DNA of 64,000 nt from Dentipellis sp. KUC8613 (GCA_002286715.1 NSJX01000005.1:95213-159212), one strand, 5' to 3'; shown: positions 23,135 to 34,421, numbered from the stretch's first letter. The notes: generated from the letters alone by a model not told the origin. Made by a program: numbers and translations.

Positions 23135-24703
23135 ATGGAATTCGAACGCGCACAGGCCTATATCAATCAGCTCCCCCCAGAAATCCTGACGCAGATCTTC
23201 TCGTGCCTACAAGCCGACGATCCCCTTCAGTTCAACTCCTCTCGTTATCATCACCTGGAAGCAGGGGGGCGGAATCTTGGATGGGTTCTCGTCAGCCATG
23301 TCTGCCGCTTTTGGAGACAGGTCGCTCTGGAGTACCCTGTTCTTTGGAGCACGCTGCCGCTGACGCTATCCAAGTGGATGGACGAAGCCCTCGCACGGTC
23401 AAAAGAGGCCCCTCTCGTGCTCAAATACCTCCGAAATGGTTCAGCAAGTGACGAATCCCTGTTACTAGCACTCGCAGAGCTTAGACGTGTCAAGGTATTA
23501 TACCTGAATAACGCAGCTTTCGGCAAGTCAATGGAACAGATACAGAGCTATTTGGTGCAACCGGCACCTTTATTGGAGATCGCAAGGCTCGCATGCCTAC
23601 CTGGACTTCCCATCGAAGATAGCGAGGCCATCCCTGATAATATTTTTGGTGGTTATACCCCACGCTTGCACAGCCTGGTACTATTGCACTACCGAATATC
23701 GTGGCAGTTACCCATTCTCCGCCTCCGCACACTCGTCCACCTTGAAATTCGCCGCCCATCCGGACGCTGCTCCACGATGATTGAAATCCTGGCCGGCCTG
23801 CAAAATCTGCCCCAATTAGACACCTTGGACCTTGAACGAGCTCTGCCCCCCTCCCTGCGCAGAGACGAAACTCCTACGGAACTTGCTATTCAACCCGATC
23901 TTCCTAATTTGACTCGACTCACCATCATCGACGAGGTCCATTCATGTGCCAATTTTCTACACAATATCGTCTTCCCTCGTGCTGCCCGAGTGAAGCTAGG
24001 TTGCACAAACCTGACTCACCCACGTGTGGGATTAGCCAACAGGTTCCCAGTAATACTCCCTTTCATTACAACCCAAACTTATCCATACAGTGTTACGCCA
24101 AACGACTACAGGTCTATCCAAGCACTTCTCATCTTAGATTCTATACCTGGACTGATTCTCAGAACGTGGGACACGGTTGACATTGACGATATCCAACGGC
24201 GTGTATCACGACATGCCAAACTGAGCGCGGACCTCTATAGTGTTTACGGTTGCTCGGTCACTCTGGATGGTGTGGCAGACCTCTGTACATCTGTGCACCT
24301 ACACGACCTCAAAATGCTGGACATATCCGTCCCGCGCACGCGGATCACTGTCGAGGACTGGGCCCGCCTGTTCGGGGAGGCGAAGCAAGTCGTACGGGCA
24401 AGCGTTAGCGGATTTGCCGCGAGGACATTCGTCCAATATTTGGCTGCGCGACCGTCATCCTACACCCCCTTCCCGAAGCTGCAGGTTCTAACGCTCAGGA
24501 GCGCTGATTTTCAGGGAGGCGACCGGCACGAGGCGTGCATGAAGTACCCTGCGGAGATGAACGCACATTGCGGCCAGTTGCGCCAGTTGCGCCTCCAACA
24601 GTGTAGAACGACGAGGGAATGGGTTGACAGCCTAGGCCGAGAAGTCGGAGAGATCATTTGGGACGAAGATACAAGGGGCATGATCTACCAGACCTACAGA
24701 TGA
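23135..24703 (+). CDS. F-box protein, single exon (522 aa)
   Basis: The N-terminal F-box reads INQLPPEILTQIFSCLQ (about residues 10-27) and continues to VLVSHVCRFWRQVALEYPVLW, the usual Agaricomycete F-box pattern. The rest alternates short Leu-rich blocks (LRTLVHLEIRRPSG, LPQLDTLDLERALPP, LPNLTRLTIIDEV), as in irregular LRR-like F-box proteins. Such proteins are substrate receptors of SCF ubiquitin ligases. This family is hugely expanded in mushrooms and most members have no known target. There are no introns, which is unusual next to its intron-rich neighbours but common in this family. The C-terminus has a Cys/Arg-rich patch and ends IYQTYR. Confidence 0.85.
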   Translation: MEFERAQAYINQLPPEILTQIFSCLQADDPLQFNSSRYHHLEAGGRNLGWVLVSHVCRFWRQVALEYPVLWSTLPLTLSKWMDEALARSKEAPLVLKYLRNGSASDESLLLALAELRRVKVLYLNNAAFGKSMEQIQSYLVQPAPLLEIARLACLPGLPIEDSEAIPDNIFGGYTPRLHSLVLLHYRISWQLPILRLRTLVHLEIRRPSGRCSTMIEILAGLQNLPQLDTLDLERALPPSLRRDETPTELAIQPDLPNLTRLTIIDEVHSCANFLHNIVFPRAARVKLGCTNLTHPRVGLANRFPVILPFITTQTYPYSVTPNDYRSIQALLILDSIPGLILRTWDTVDIDDIQRRVSRHAKLSADLYSVYGCSVTLDGVADLCTSVHLHDLKMLDISVPRTRITVEDWARLFGEAKQVVRASVSGFAARTFVQYLAARPSSYTPFPKLQVLTLRSADFQGGDRHEACMKYPAEMNAHCGQLRQLRLQQCRTTREWVDSLGREVGEIIWDEDTRGMIYQTYR

Positions 24704-25156
24704 AGAACACACCGGTCGCGACATATGTAAGAGATTTATATGAAGCAGACGGTCAAATGCATAGGTAGCAGGCTCGGACAACGCTAAATTTTCTAACAGG
24801 CGCCTGGACACGAGTCATCGGCGAACCTACGTAGTGTGGATAGCACAACTTACTGACTTGCTGCATATATCCGAATTGTATCCTAGTCTTGGGCGCTCAT
24901 GGCTATGCCTGTCAGTAAAGCAGTATGTACAGCAGACGCCGAACATACCATGGTATGAAAGCCAGCAGGATGCAGGCACGCTCCCTCGAGTGAGGCGTCC
25001 TGCAATATCTTGAGGAATCATGATCAGATATAGAAATGCGGTCCACCGACACGCGCCGTCGTGCCCTTTGACTCTGGAACCCACATCTGCGACGTGCGTA
25101 GCACTCATCGCAGGTATATCTTGCACAATGCGCACCGGGAATCGCCTGTGATCAAC
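24704..25156. other. Intergenic; no gene seen
   Basis: About 450 bp carrying the 3' flank of the F-box gene and the promoter of the kinase-like gene. A minus-strand frame at 24827-25198 has no domain and overlaps the next gene; it is treated as chance. Confidence 0.5.
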
Positions 25157-26313
25157 ATGTCTACCGCTCCGCAAGACGAAGGTCTCTGCATAGACCACCC
25201 AATCGTCCTGATACTGGTTGGACTCGTCGCCTCCGGCAAGGTACGCTTTGGACTGCCTTATTTCGCCAACAAACGTGATTAACGGGAGGCATCGACAGTC
25301 GACGTTTGCAGTGGCGCTTCAGGAATACTTTCCTCAGTTCCGCAGGTGCAGCCAGGATGAACTTGGCGATCGGAGGAAAGTGGAGGCACTGGCGAGGCAG
25401 AGTCTGCGGGAGGGATACTCTGTCTGCATAGACAGAACAAACGCGGATGCTGGGTGAGCACATTCAGCTAGAAGGCCTAAATTCCTCAAGGGCACCGGTC
25501 CCTTATACACGTAATGTTCGCGCAGGCAGAGAGCCCACTGGCTCGACATCGCATCCGAGTTCCCTGGCACACCCGCGTGGGTGCTATACTTCGACACACC
25601 GTACAATGTAAGCATTTCCTTTGATCGGCACACCGTGCCAATTCTCATGCCCATATCTTGCAGGTTTGTGCCGCACGTTTACAGAACCGTAGGTGGCCAA
25701 CCGAATGGGGCTGCATCTAACCTGACCGTATTTTACAGGAATAAACCATCCAACAATCACGAGTGTCCCAGAGGGCATACGGGTTCTCAGATCTTTTTCA
25801 TCTACATTCCAGGCGCCAATGCCTCACGAAGGTCACGAACGCCTCCTGAGAATGACACCTAATGAACACCCGAACGATTTCTACACCCGCGAGGACGTCA
25901 TCGCCACGATGCACGCGCTGCGCGACTCGCCGCCCATCGAACGCGCAGCAGGCCTAGTCCAGCCACGCATAACGCAGTTCTTCCAGGGCGGGGCTAATCA
26001 ACATAGCCATGGCAGAACCCGAGGGTATCGTGGACGAGGCGGTGGGGCAGGTGGATCGGCTTTGCACGGCGGCGCATCCCGCGGCCGCGGGCCGTGGCAT
26101 TCTCAACCACAGCCTTGGGCTGCGCGCGGAATGCCCCACAGAGGATACGCACCATATCATGTCGGAAGGGAGACCATGCGCGGCGGGTATTCGGACACGA
26201 GCAATGGAAGACGACGCGATCGCAGCCCGTCGGATGAGGCGCGTGGCCGTCTGCCGGATGGACCGAGCTCGCGGGGGAATGGGTCTTCGAAGGATCCACT
26301 TGTATTAGACTGA
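25157..26313 (+). CDS. Polynucleotide-kinase-like P-loop protein with PIP-box and RGG tail (306 aa)
   Basis: Five exons (25157-25240, 25299-25453, 25526-25607, 25664-25688, 25739-26313) sum exactly to 307 codons. The Walker A motif GLVASGKS spans the first intron (residues 22-29). It is followed by RRCSQDELGDRR and CIDRTNADAGQRAHW, as in the kinase domain of PNK-type 5'-end kinases, then WVLYFDTPY and INHPTITSVPEGIRVL. Residues 190-197 read QPRITQFF, a full match to the PCNA-binding PIP-box (QxxhxxFF). The last ~100 residues are Arg/Gly-rich with several RG repeats. P-loop and PIP-box together suggest a nucleic-acid end-processing role near PCNA. That function is inference; the actual substrate is unknown. 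The ATG at 25157 was chosen because it precedes the P-loop directly with no upstream domain. Confidence 0.8.
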
Positions 26314-26610
26314 AGGCGTACCGAAAGTCTGCAGATAGATATATTGTATAGCCACAAAGGAAATGGGTTGTCTAATGAAGGCGAGACGAGTGGGAGCTCA
26401 CCCGGACCAGCCAAGCGGCAGTCGTGAGAGGGCGTCATTGCCGTGGAAGTAGAGCGAATGGTCATCATGCCGGTGGGTCGCATGTTGTGTACATTTCCGG
26501 CGGTGACGTGGTAAGAAGGACGTGCAAGACAATAGCGAGTGCCCCTATCCCTCGTGGGTCGGGGAGATGCTGCGCTGTTCGGGCGGCGAGCTGCTAATTT
26601 TGTCGTCGAC

Positions 26611-27687
26611 TCAGGCCTCGGAAGAACCTGGTGCGGCTTTCTTCGCGGCTTCCTCCTCTGCTTTGAGCTTCTGGCCCAAGATCTTCGCACTAACCTGTGA
26701 AATGAAGGGTGGTAAATAAAGGCGTCAGCAGTCAGATGTCAGCCAGCAAGAGTGACATACGTTTCGGATGTGCATTGCCGCACGATCCACGCCAAATTCC
26801 TTGCTGCGCTTGTAGTATTCGAGGGCTTCCTCGAGCCGGCCACCTGAATCGCGAGTTTTAGTACGAGAAGTTGATCACTGACAATTTAGCGGAGTTATAG
26901 ACGGACATGCTTCCAGGACAGCCGCCAAATTGAAAGCGATCTCAGCATCTTCGGGTGCGAGGGAAACTGCGATGCTATGTGGGGTCAGGTGGGCGCACAG
27001 GGAGACCAAAACACATAATACAGACTTCAAGTGATGAATGGCGAGGTCGGGCCGTGCCACGGGTGAGATGATGTAGGCACTAGCAAGGTCTGTGACGGAA
27101 AAAGGGTTATCTGATGCAGAAAGAATGGGTCGCAAGGGGCTACTGACTAGTATGAGCATCTGCGCTGGAGGGTTGAAGCGCTATGGAATCCTTCCATGCG
27201 GCGATGGCCTCATCATACTCCTCTGTGAGGACACCAGGCTCGTTATGGCATGGAGGGTGGAATGATGAGAGGACTGACTGAGGTGATAGTGGGTAACACC
27301 TAGGTTGAAAAGGGAACTTGCATTACGTTTGATGTCGACACTGCGCTTGTAGAGTTCCTTGGCGCCCTGAACGTCGCCCTCCTCGAGCTTCTGGGTGCCT
27401 TGCTCGAGACACTGGAGAGCTTCGACCTCTGCGGGATCTGAGGCGGTAGAGTGCGGCGTGGTGGAAGTAGCCCATCCTGTTGACAAGAGAGATTAGACTG
27501 CACGATCGACGACCGCGAACGAAACTCTAACACTGCGAACAAACTCACGTTGCTGGAGGAAAGGGCGCGATGACCGGGCCGGGGTCTTGGACGGGGCCAA
27601 AGCGCGCACGGCAGCCGGGTGAGCGAAAGCGCGTGTAGGTGATAGCCGGGGGATGGAGCGAGGAAGGGAGCGAGCAAGACGGGACAT
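26611..27687 (-). CDS. Mitochondrial TPR-repeat protein
   Basis: It starts MSRLARSLPRSIPRLSP, an Arg/Ser/Ala-rich leader without acids for about 45 residues, typical of mitochondrial import. Exon 1 splices (donor GTGAGT) to RWATSTTPHS. TPR-like helix pairs follow: EEGDVQGAKELYKRSVDIK, ASSLFNLGVTHYHL, EYDEAIAAWKDSIALQP, ADAHTNLASAYI, IAVSLAPEDAEIAFNLAAVLE, GRLEEALEYYKRSKEFG. It ends KAAPGSSEA at 26611-26613. About six exons. TPR proteins are scaffolds; the partner is unknown. It shares a 226-bp divergent promoter with TIM23, which fits a mitochondrial role. Confidence 0.8.
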
Positions 27688-27913
27688 CTGACCTGAGGAG
27701 GACCTGGCTTATTGTGTTGGACAGAGTGAACAAGACGCGCAAGGCCGCACAATTGCAAGCAACAAGTGACAAGTCCGGCCTTTGCCAGGAGATCGGCTCT
27801 CCGCCAGATCTTCGCGCCGCTACAAAAATTACGCCACAGCCGTCCGCTCCTCGCCGTCTCCCTCGTCGTCGACCACGTCTCTCCCCGTCTCCCTATACCT
27901 CTAATACCTAATA
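27688..27913. promoter_or_regulatory. Shared divergent promoter of mitochondrial TPR gene and TIM23
   Basis: Only 226 bp separate the two ATGs on opposite strands. No TATA box is seen. A CT-rich stretch (27840-27900) precedes the TIM23 start. Confidence 0.55.
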
Positions 27914-28824
27914 ATGGCACAACCCCAGTCTCAGGATTCCTCGTCCCCCGATGCATCCGACTTTATCAAGAATGCCACCTTCGCTCGTACCCAGTCGGCT
28001 GCCCCCGCCCCCGAAAACGTGACAGCGTCAGACTTGCTCCTCGGTGCTTACGACCCGGCAAAGCTCCATCCTCTCGCCGGTCTCGGCGACACGCTCGATT
28101 ACCTCCTCCTCGATGACGATAAGACCAGCGACCTGCCCGGGTCAGGAACAGCAATTCCTTCAAGGGGTTGGAGCGATGATTTATGCTATGGTACAGGAAC
28201 TATGTATCTCAGTGGTGTGTCATCTATCTCTCTTCTAATCTCCCTTTTTCTATTGCCATTTCCGCTTCATGTCGTGCTCTTATGGCGCCCCCGTTCTCTT
28301 CTCTCTCACCTTATCTCCTCATCTTATTGTCTTTGCACCCATCACATGCTCACCCTCATCCCACAGGTCTGGCCCTCGGAGGCGCATGGGGTTTCCGTGA
28401 GGGCGCACGTCGGCCGCTGGCAGTCTCCAATTCAAGACTGCGAATCAACAGCGTCCTGAACGCCATCACAAGAAGAGGCACATTCTTGGGCAACTCGGCC
28501 GGTGTATTGGGTCAGTCTCCTGCCGCTTTCTCTCGTCCTTTTTGTTCTCCCTCTGACGCGCGCTTCATAGCTTTGGCATACAACGGCATCAACTCGACCA
28601 TCGATGCTGTGCGGGGAAAACACGACACTTTGGGAAGCATGTCTGCCGGCGCGCTGACTGGGGCTCTCTACAAATCAACAGGTGTGTTCCCTTTTCCCAT
28701 ATCCAGATGGGCACCCCTTCTCAATCCTCGTCCCCTTTTAGCCGGGGTAAGGCCTGCCTTGGCTGCGGCCACTTTGGTTTCGGGTTGCGCAGGTGTTTGG
28801 AGCTATGTGAAGAGACGGGTTTGA
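27914..28824 (+). CDS. TIM23: TIM23, channel subunit of the mitochondrial presequence translocase
   Basis: It forms the inner-membrane pore for presequence proteins. Four exons (27914-28214, 28367-28510, 28571-28681, 28742-28824) sum to 213 codons (212 aa), close to the yeast size. The intermembrane-space domain contains YDPAKLHPLAGLGDTLDYL, a Tim23 hallmark. The Tim17/22/23 membrane region shows GTGTMYLSG, LALGGAWGFREGAR, SRLRINSVLNAITRRG, GNSAGVL, LAYNGINSTIDAVRGKHD and SAGALTGALYKST. It ends SYVKRRV. The gene appears complete. Confidence 0.95.
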
Positions 28825-29577
28825 GCTACACTATATCCTATGTAATATCTAGATTTTTCATCCCCATTCCGCGTCCCAGTTCTTCACAGCGATCGCCTGC
28901 CGTCTTCATGTCTTCTCGTTTCCCGTGAAGGTTGTGTAAAACAGCTGAGTTCTGACTACAGGTTCCGCTGTGCCGGTTACGTCGGGTCAATCGACGGAGC
29001 TGCTCACGGCTTTCCCCAGATCGGACCAAGTGGACGGTGAAATACGTTCTGACCTGGCCATCAATCCATCTAATTCTCGTGGCTCCTCTTTCCGTCCGTC
29101 CCTGCTTCGAAGTAACTTGGTATAAGTATATGGAGCTTCAGCGCACGTCAGAGTCTCGACGCGCCCCAGTGACGTCCCTTTTACCTCCAGCTGCGCGCCA
29201 GCTGTTCACATGCTTGTCTAACTGGCCTTGTCTGTCCGTGCGGCCCCCTTGCGATGCTCTCTGCTTTACATGTCCTATATTTTGCTGACACATCCCATAA
29301 CGACCCTAGAGCCGCGACGTTCTTCGCATTCCCCGTCTCACAGGACACACTTTTTGATGACCGTCACCGGATTGCCGAAGAAGCCCACCGAGGCATCATC
29401 AAGCGAACTATTGGTCCTCCACATGTACGAAGCCTTTTGAGCTGTCTATCGCTTACTCAAACAGCATAGTTCTGATATGATCTATAGACGCCGCGGCGGG
29501 CTACTCCGTGTCTCCGTTACTCCTGCCAGGCCGTTCATCAGATCTCCGCCACTGGGTACCACTTGGAGATCCACCGA
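28825..29577. other. Intergenic/5' region of velvet gene; possible unassigned 5' exon
   Basis: About 750 bp. Sequence near 29300-29430 looks partly coding, and a donor-like GTACGA occurs at about 29424. It might be 5' UTR or an N-terminal exon of the velvet gene. I could not join it convincingly in frame. Confidence 0.35.
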
Positions 29578-30749
29578 ATGGGACTCTTCCTTTTCGAGCT
29601 TCTCCAGAACGGCTATTCCAGCATTGGATCTAATGATTGGCACACGGAGCGCCTAACTGCCGTCGCTTACGAAAAGCAACCCACTGTTCAAATAACGTAC
29701 TGTCGAACGAGCTCCGCCTCCTCCTTCAGTTCGAGCAACAGACACATACCATCTCGGTCGACGTCTCACTCTCAGTCCCAGTATTATTCTAGTTCGACGA
29801 GCAGCGTGTCTTGGAGCCAGCAGTCGTCGCGGGGCCTCGACAGTTCACTGTCGTCGCTGCTTCTTCCGCCTCTCTTTCTACAGGACGCGCCTAGTCCCGA
29901 CGAAGACTCAAGGCAAATTTGCTTCCGTCTTCTCGTGTTTCTGCGTTGACCTTATCTCGTGCAGAACATATCAACTGGAGATCATACAGGAGCCGCAAAC
30001 ATCTGCCGAGTTCGGTGCGGCGGCTTTGTCGCGGCTTCCCCTAGCCCCACCCCTCGTCGTGCAACTGATTATCCGCGATGGTCGAGGCAATCAGGTAGAC
30101 AGGTAGGCAAGCCCTAAGACCCGTCCGTACACGCGATAGATGACCCGTTTCCAAAAGCCAACCAGAGTTGCCGTTCCTCATCTCGCACCTGTCCTTGTAC
30201 ACCGGGGACGGTGCGCAAGCACTAGACGTGGCATCCTCACCAGGCACGCAGTTCCCGCCCGACCGACTATTGTACGGAAACCTCGTGTCCTCGCCACACC
30301 ATCTGCGCAACTTGCAGGGCCGGCCGGGCGTGTACTTCCTCTTTCCGGACGTCAGTGTCCGCATGCAAGGGCGCTACTCGCTGCGTGTCACGCTCATGCG
30401 GCTCACAGGGCACGTTTTTCTCTCGTGTCTGCGCCGATGGCCGCGTTTTCGCCCCCTGGATCTGACGACCCGCGTGTTCCGCACAGGTTGAATATGGCCG
30501 GAGGCATGATGCAGGTCGGAGAAAGCGGCGCTGTAGTCACTGAGGCGCATACGCGCTCCTTCGACGTCCGGCCTCGTGAAAATTATATTGCACCACGTAC
30601 GTACGCCCCACCGCCCCACTTCGCCCCCGGCTGACCGCTGCTCGCCGCCTCCAGCCCAGACGCCGTTGACGGAATTTTTCTTGCAACAAGGTGCCCGAAT
30701 GTATGCCTTTGCCTCTCGATCTGCGCGGCTGTACGACAGCCCTTTCTAA
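29578..30749 (+). CDS. Velvet-domain regulator (start uncertain)
   Basis: Velvet factors are fungal NF-kB-like DNA-binding regulators of development and secondary metabolism. The core is unmistakable: TYQLEIIQEP, LVVQLIIRDGRGNQ, ELPFLISHLSLYTGDG, RLLYGNLVSSPHHLRNLQG, VYFLFPDVSVRMQGRYSLRV, then TRSFDVRPRENY and PLTEFFLQQGARM. It ends at TAA 30747-30749. A Ser-rich segment precedes the domain. Inferred introns are 29913-29964 (GC-AG), 30103-30157 (GT-AG), 30410-30486 (GC-AG), and one with donor GTACGT at about 30598. The domain is a single one, like VosA/VelB-type members rather than VeA. The first ATG in the continuous frame is 29578, but an upstream start with another exon is possible. Which velvet subfamily it belongs to cannot be fixed by eye. 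Confidence 0.82.
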
Positions 30750-31989
30750 GTTCCTATTGCTGCCCCTCCCGAACGAAACGCCACGAACTGATTCCTTTTT
30801 CTACAGAAGACCCTAATTGCGCCGCTATACTTCGTTTCTTCGTTCTGGCGGGTTGGGGATGTTGGTTAGCTTGTGGCGGGATGCTGATTTCCGTGCTGTG
30901 ATCTTGAACATTGCTTTCGATTTTTTTTGTACTCATATAGTTTTTTTTTTCTCTGCCGAGGCAGATGACACCTGTATTACTTCAGAGCAGTCTCAACAGC
31001 GTTTCGTGGTTCCCTCAATCGCACACGGCCGTGCTCAATTAGACCAAGATAAATGCTTGATTTAGAAGGTAGGGTCCCGGGAGGCTTCTTCTGCGTCCCC
31101 AAGTTTCTATGGCAGAAGCGTTGCCATATTGGACACAACGTGGATCTTTGTATTCGGAAGAGGGCTGGCCTGGTCGAGCGCCGAGCATCACGTACAGCTA
31201 GGTAGACAAACAGGGTTATTCTTCTCTCTGGGACAAGAACGCGGTGTCTTCGCTTTTCCCGCAGGTTTGGTTCGCAGAGTTTGATCATAGCAATGGTGCG
31301 CGGAGACTCCAATGTCACGCCGACTTATCTGATAACGCAACTGGTACAAATGAGACTGCATACACAACGCAAGCCTTCTTGGATGAGCGTACTATACAAG
31401 ACGGTACAAGTCCCAAAGCAGAACAAGATGATTACGCGCTCGTCGTACATAGACGTCCCGGGACGGAAATTCCGCGGAACGATATGAGCACCCACCTCAC
31501 GATCAAAACGACCGAGACGGTGCCCCCGCACAAGCTTCCGTGTAAAGTACGTCCATGCAGGCGTGCTGGTCCGTATATCCGAACCCGATCCACCCGAGTA
31601 CAACGGAGCACTGCTGGTTAGACAGCCCGTTCCGCGCTAAAATTGCTGCACGTTGCGGGCAGGTGTTGCTGACAACCGTGAGTGCACGTAGTTGAGCCGG
31701 GCGACGCGTCCAATGCGGCAGACTCAGCGACTTGAGAAGACGGATAACAGTGCTTGCTGAGGCAGGCTGTGTATGCACAGGACCAAAAAGAAGACAATGG
31801 GGGAGGGAAGCAAACAGGGTGCGCTTTGTACTGAGTAGTACTGCAGTGGTGCGCAGCAAGGGGATCGAGCCGGGAGCCGGCGGGATATAAACATGATGAG
31901 CTCAGCTGCGTGGGACTAACTGCGAAACTTCCGTGTCTGTTGTCTTTCTCTCTCTCTTCCTCCTCCTCTCGCTACCACTCATCACCGAC
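30750..31989. other. Intergenic; no gene seen
   Basis: About 1.2 kb between the velvet gene and the CYSTM gene. A CT-rich leader (31940-31980) directly precedes the CYSTM start. Frames at 31244-31621 (+) and 31503-31859 (-) overlap each other and show no domain; not called. Confidence 0.5.
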
Positions 31990-32450
31990 ATGAACAAGGA
32001 TTATTACCAGGGTCAGGGTCAGCCCCAGTACTACCCTCCGCAGGGTAAGTAACATAGGTGCCTGGAAAACCAAGACCAACGGCTCATCCATCCCAGGTCC
32101 TCCGCCCCAGGGCGGTTACTACCCTCAGCAATATCCTCAACAACCCCCGCAATCCTACCAGGGTTATGGTGGCCAGCCGGGCTACCAGCCCCAGCCGCCA
32201 CCGCAGACTGTCTATGTGTACGACCGCTCTATCTAGCCTTGTCTTGGTCGTTACTGACTCTTCGTGCGCCACAGTCAACAACCGGCGCAGCAGCAGTCGG
32301 GAGGTGGTGACTGCTGTACAGCATGCTTGACGGGTCTCTGCTTGTGCTGCTGTGCGGAAGGTGCGTGGCTTGCCATACTTTGCTCGGCGCTCAGCTTGTC
32401 GCTCACACGCTCTCCCCATTCAAACAGAAATCTGCGCGTGTCTGTTCTGA
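31990..32450 (+). CDS. Cysteine-rich transmembrane (CYSTM) peptide, 94 aa
   Basis: Four exons (31990-32044, 32097-32217, 32275-32360, 32428-32450) sum to 95 codons. The N-terminal ~70 residues are Gln/Pro/Tyr/Gly-rich (MNKDYYQGQGQPQYYPPQ, PPPQGGYYPQ). The C-terminus is the palmitoylation-prone CYSTM module: GDCCTACLTGLCLCCCAEE, then ICACLF at the stop. CYSTM proteins are tail-anchored plasma-membrane peptides linked to stress tolerance in fungi and plants. The last coding exon is only 23 nt, so this gene is easily missed by automatic calling. A pyrimidine-rich leader precedes the ATG, common in highly expressed basidiomycete genes. Confidence 0.88.
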
Positions 32451-33047
32451 TCACACCGCAGGACTTTGCTCCTGCCATACTTGGTCGCTGGGCCAAGCGA
32501 TGGCTGGGTATTTACGCTATATTTTACTTTACACACGTTTCAGTCTGGGACTACGCTGTCAGCCGGAACGCATGACGTGACATGCTCATGACCGCGCTAC
32601 GAACAGGATCTTTATGTATATCCCCTTTTCCCTCGTCCTCTTGCCAGGAGCTTTTAATATACGTCTGTAACACGACCTGTACCAAGATGACCAGGTATTT
32701 TTTCCATGTCGCGGAAGACTTGGATGTGCTCTGCAGGTGAGGCATGCTCCTTGTAGCTGCAAAATGTTCTATGATCTGTGAAAATGTAATGGCGTCTATA
32801 AGACCTTACACTCGAAAATAAGCTGCAGCTACAAATAATGCGAAAGACTTAAGAGTCGCAATCAGAGCGTCTATGATTTGTTGGGAGACTAGATTGAGGG
32901 AACCGGCCTGGCCGAAGGGGCGCGGCCGGGAGGGGCCGAGGCCGAAACGGATGATGTGTGATTGGCTGGCCATTTTCCGTATCCCCCCGCGAGTTTGAGT
33001 CGTGACTTTGTGACGCTCTCCCTTCCTCCCAAAATCCACTCTCCAAA
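32451..33047. other. 3' flank of CYSTM gene and CYT1 promoter; no gene seen
   Basis: About 600 bp. A GC-rich GGCCGAGGCCGAAACGG segment (about 32934-32950) lies about 100 bp before the CYT1 start. A pyrimidine stretch precedes the ATG. Confidence 0.45.
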
Positions 33048-34421
33048 ATGCTCTCGAGGCTGCCTGCGGCCGCCCTCAACAAGTCTGGCGCTTTCGTAGC
33101 ATCGCGTTCCGCGCCCCTGCGCGCAGCGGCGCGCTCTGGCTCGGTTAGTCTGCTTTCCAACTCCCAGTGCAAGCCCAGAATTGACGGTTCTCAATCTACG
33201 TTGCACATAGGTCCGCTTTGCATCCTCTAACGCCGCGTCGCAGAGCGGCTTCCAGGTATGCAATGCATCCGTTGGATATCAGAAAGGAGCCTGAACGTTC
33301 TTCACTAGGCCGTCATCAACTCGCGGGCGACCCTCGCCTCAGCGACTCTCGTTGCGGCCGGCTCGCTTGCCTGGTACACCCACCTCTACGGAAGCCTTCC
33401 GTTCCTTGGCGAAGTTCACGCGTCGTCACTTGCTGACGACGGCCTTCACCCTCCGCAGTACCCCTGGTCGTCCCAGGGCTGGCTGGACTCCTTCGACCAT
33501 GCTAGGTAATGCCATCTATCGCTGCGTGCTCATCGGACTTCGACTGAATCACTTTCTTTCCTCCTTTCCTTAACGCGCCGCAGCATCCGGAGAGGTTACC
33601 AGGTGTACCGTGAGGTGTGCGCCGCTTGCCACTCCCTCGACCGCATTGCCTGGCGCAACCTCGTCGGTGTCTCTCACACCGCTGACGAGGCGAAGGCCTT
33701 TGCTGAGGAGTTCGAGTACACCGATGGCCCCAACGACGAGGGCGAGATGTTCCAGAGGCCCGGAAAGCTCTCTGACTACCTCCCTGCTCCCTACCCCAAC
33801 GAGGAGGCCGCCCGGGCTTCCAACGCCGGTGCTCTTCCCCCGGACCTCTCGCTCATTGTGAAGGCCCGCCATGGTAAAGCCGTAAGTGACTTTGGAAATC
33901 GAAAATGCCAGACGGAATTCTCACCAGACTTGGCACAGGATTACATCTTCTCCCTCCTTACTGGTTACGTCGACCCCCCCGCCGGTGTTGAGATCCGTGA
34001 CGGCATGAACTACAACCCCTACTTCCCTGGTGGCGCCATCTCCATGCCCCGTGTCATCTTCGACGGCCTCGTCGAGTACGATGATGGTGCGCTCTCTCGG
34101 ACTTGCGTCAGCAGCGGCGGGTCGTTTAATCTGTTTCAATTCTAGGTACCCCTGCTACCACCGCGCAGATGGCCAAGGATGTCACGACTTTCCTCAGCTG
34201 GGCTTCCGAGCCTGAGCACGACCAGCGCAAGAAGACCGGTCTCAAGGCCGTCATCCTGTTCTCTGCCCTCACCGCTATCTCTTTGTACGTCAAGCGCTTC
34301 AAGTGGGCTGTCCTCAAGAACAGGAAAATCTGTACGGCTTTTCCACGTCAATTCAACCTGCTCTTGTACTCACGTAGCTTGATTAGTCTACAACCCTCCT
34401 GCCGACAAGGGCCATCACTAG
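33048..34421 (+). CDS. CYT1: Cytochrome c1, respiratory complex III
   Basis: It transfers electrons from the Rieske protein to cytochrome c at the inner mitochondrial membrane. The leader [14 protein letters not shown] is Arg/Ala-rich, followed by a hydrophobic sorting stretch ([21 protein letters not shown]), giving the bipartite presequence typical of c1. The heme c site is VCAACH in [16 protein letters not shown]; the axial Met lies in GGAISMPRV. Other blocks are [39 protein letters not shown] and the C-terminal anchor [20 protein letters not shown]. It ends PPADKGHH at TAG 34419-34421. Seven or so short introns. Complete. Confidence 0.95.

Noticed and set aside
30977..31859. Several overlapping frames on both strands between velvet and CYSTM genes
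   Set aside because: They overlap each other antisense, carry no domain or splice pattern, and have no conserved composition.
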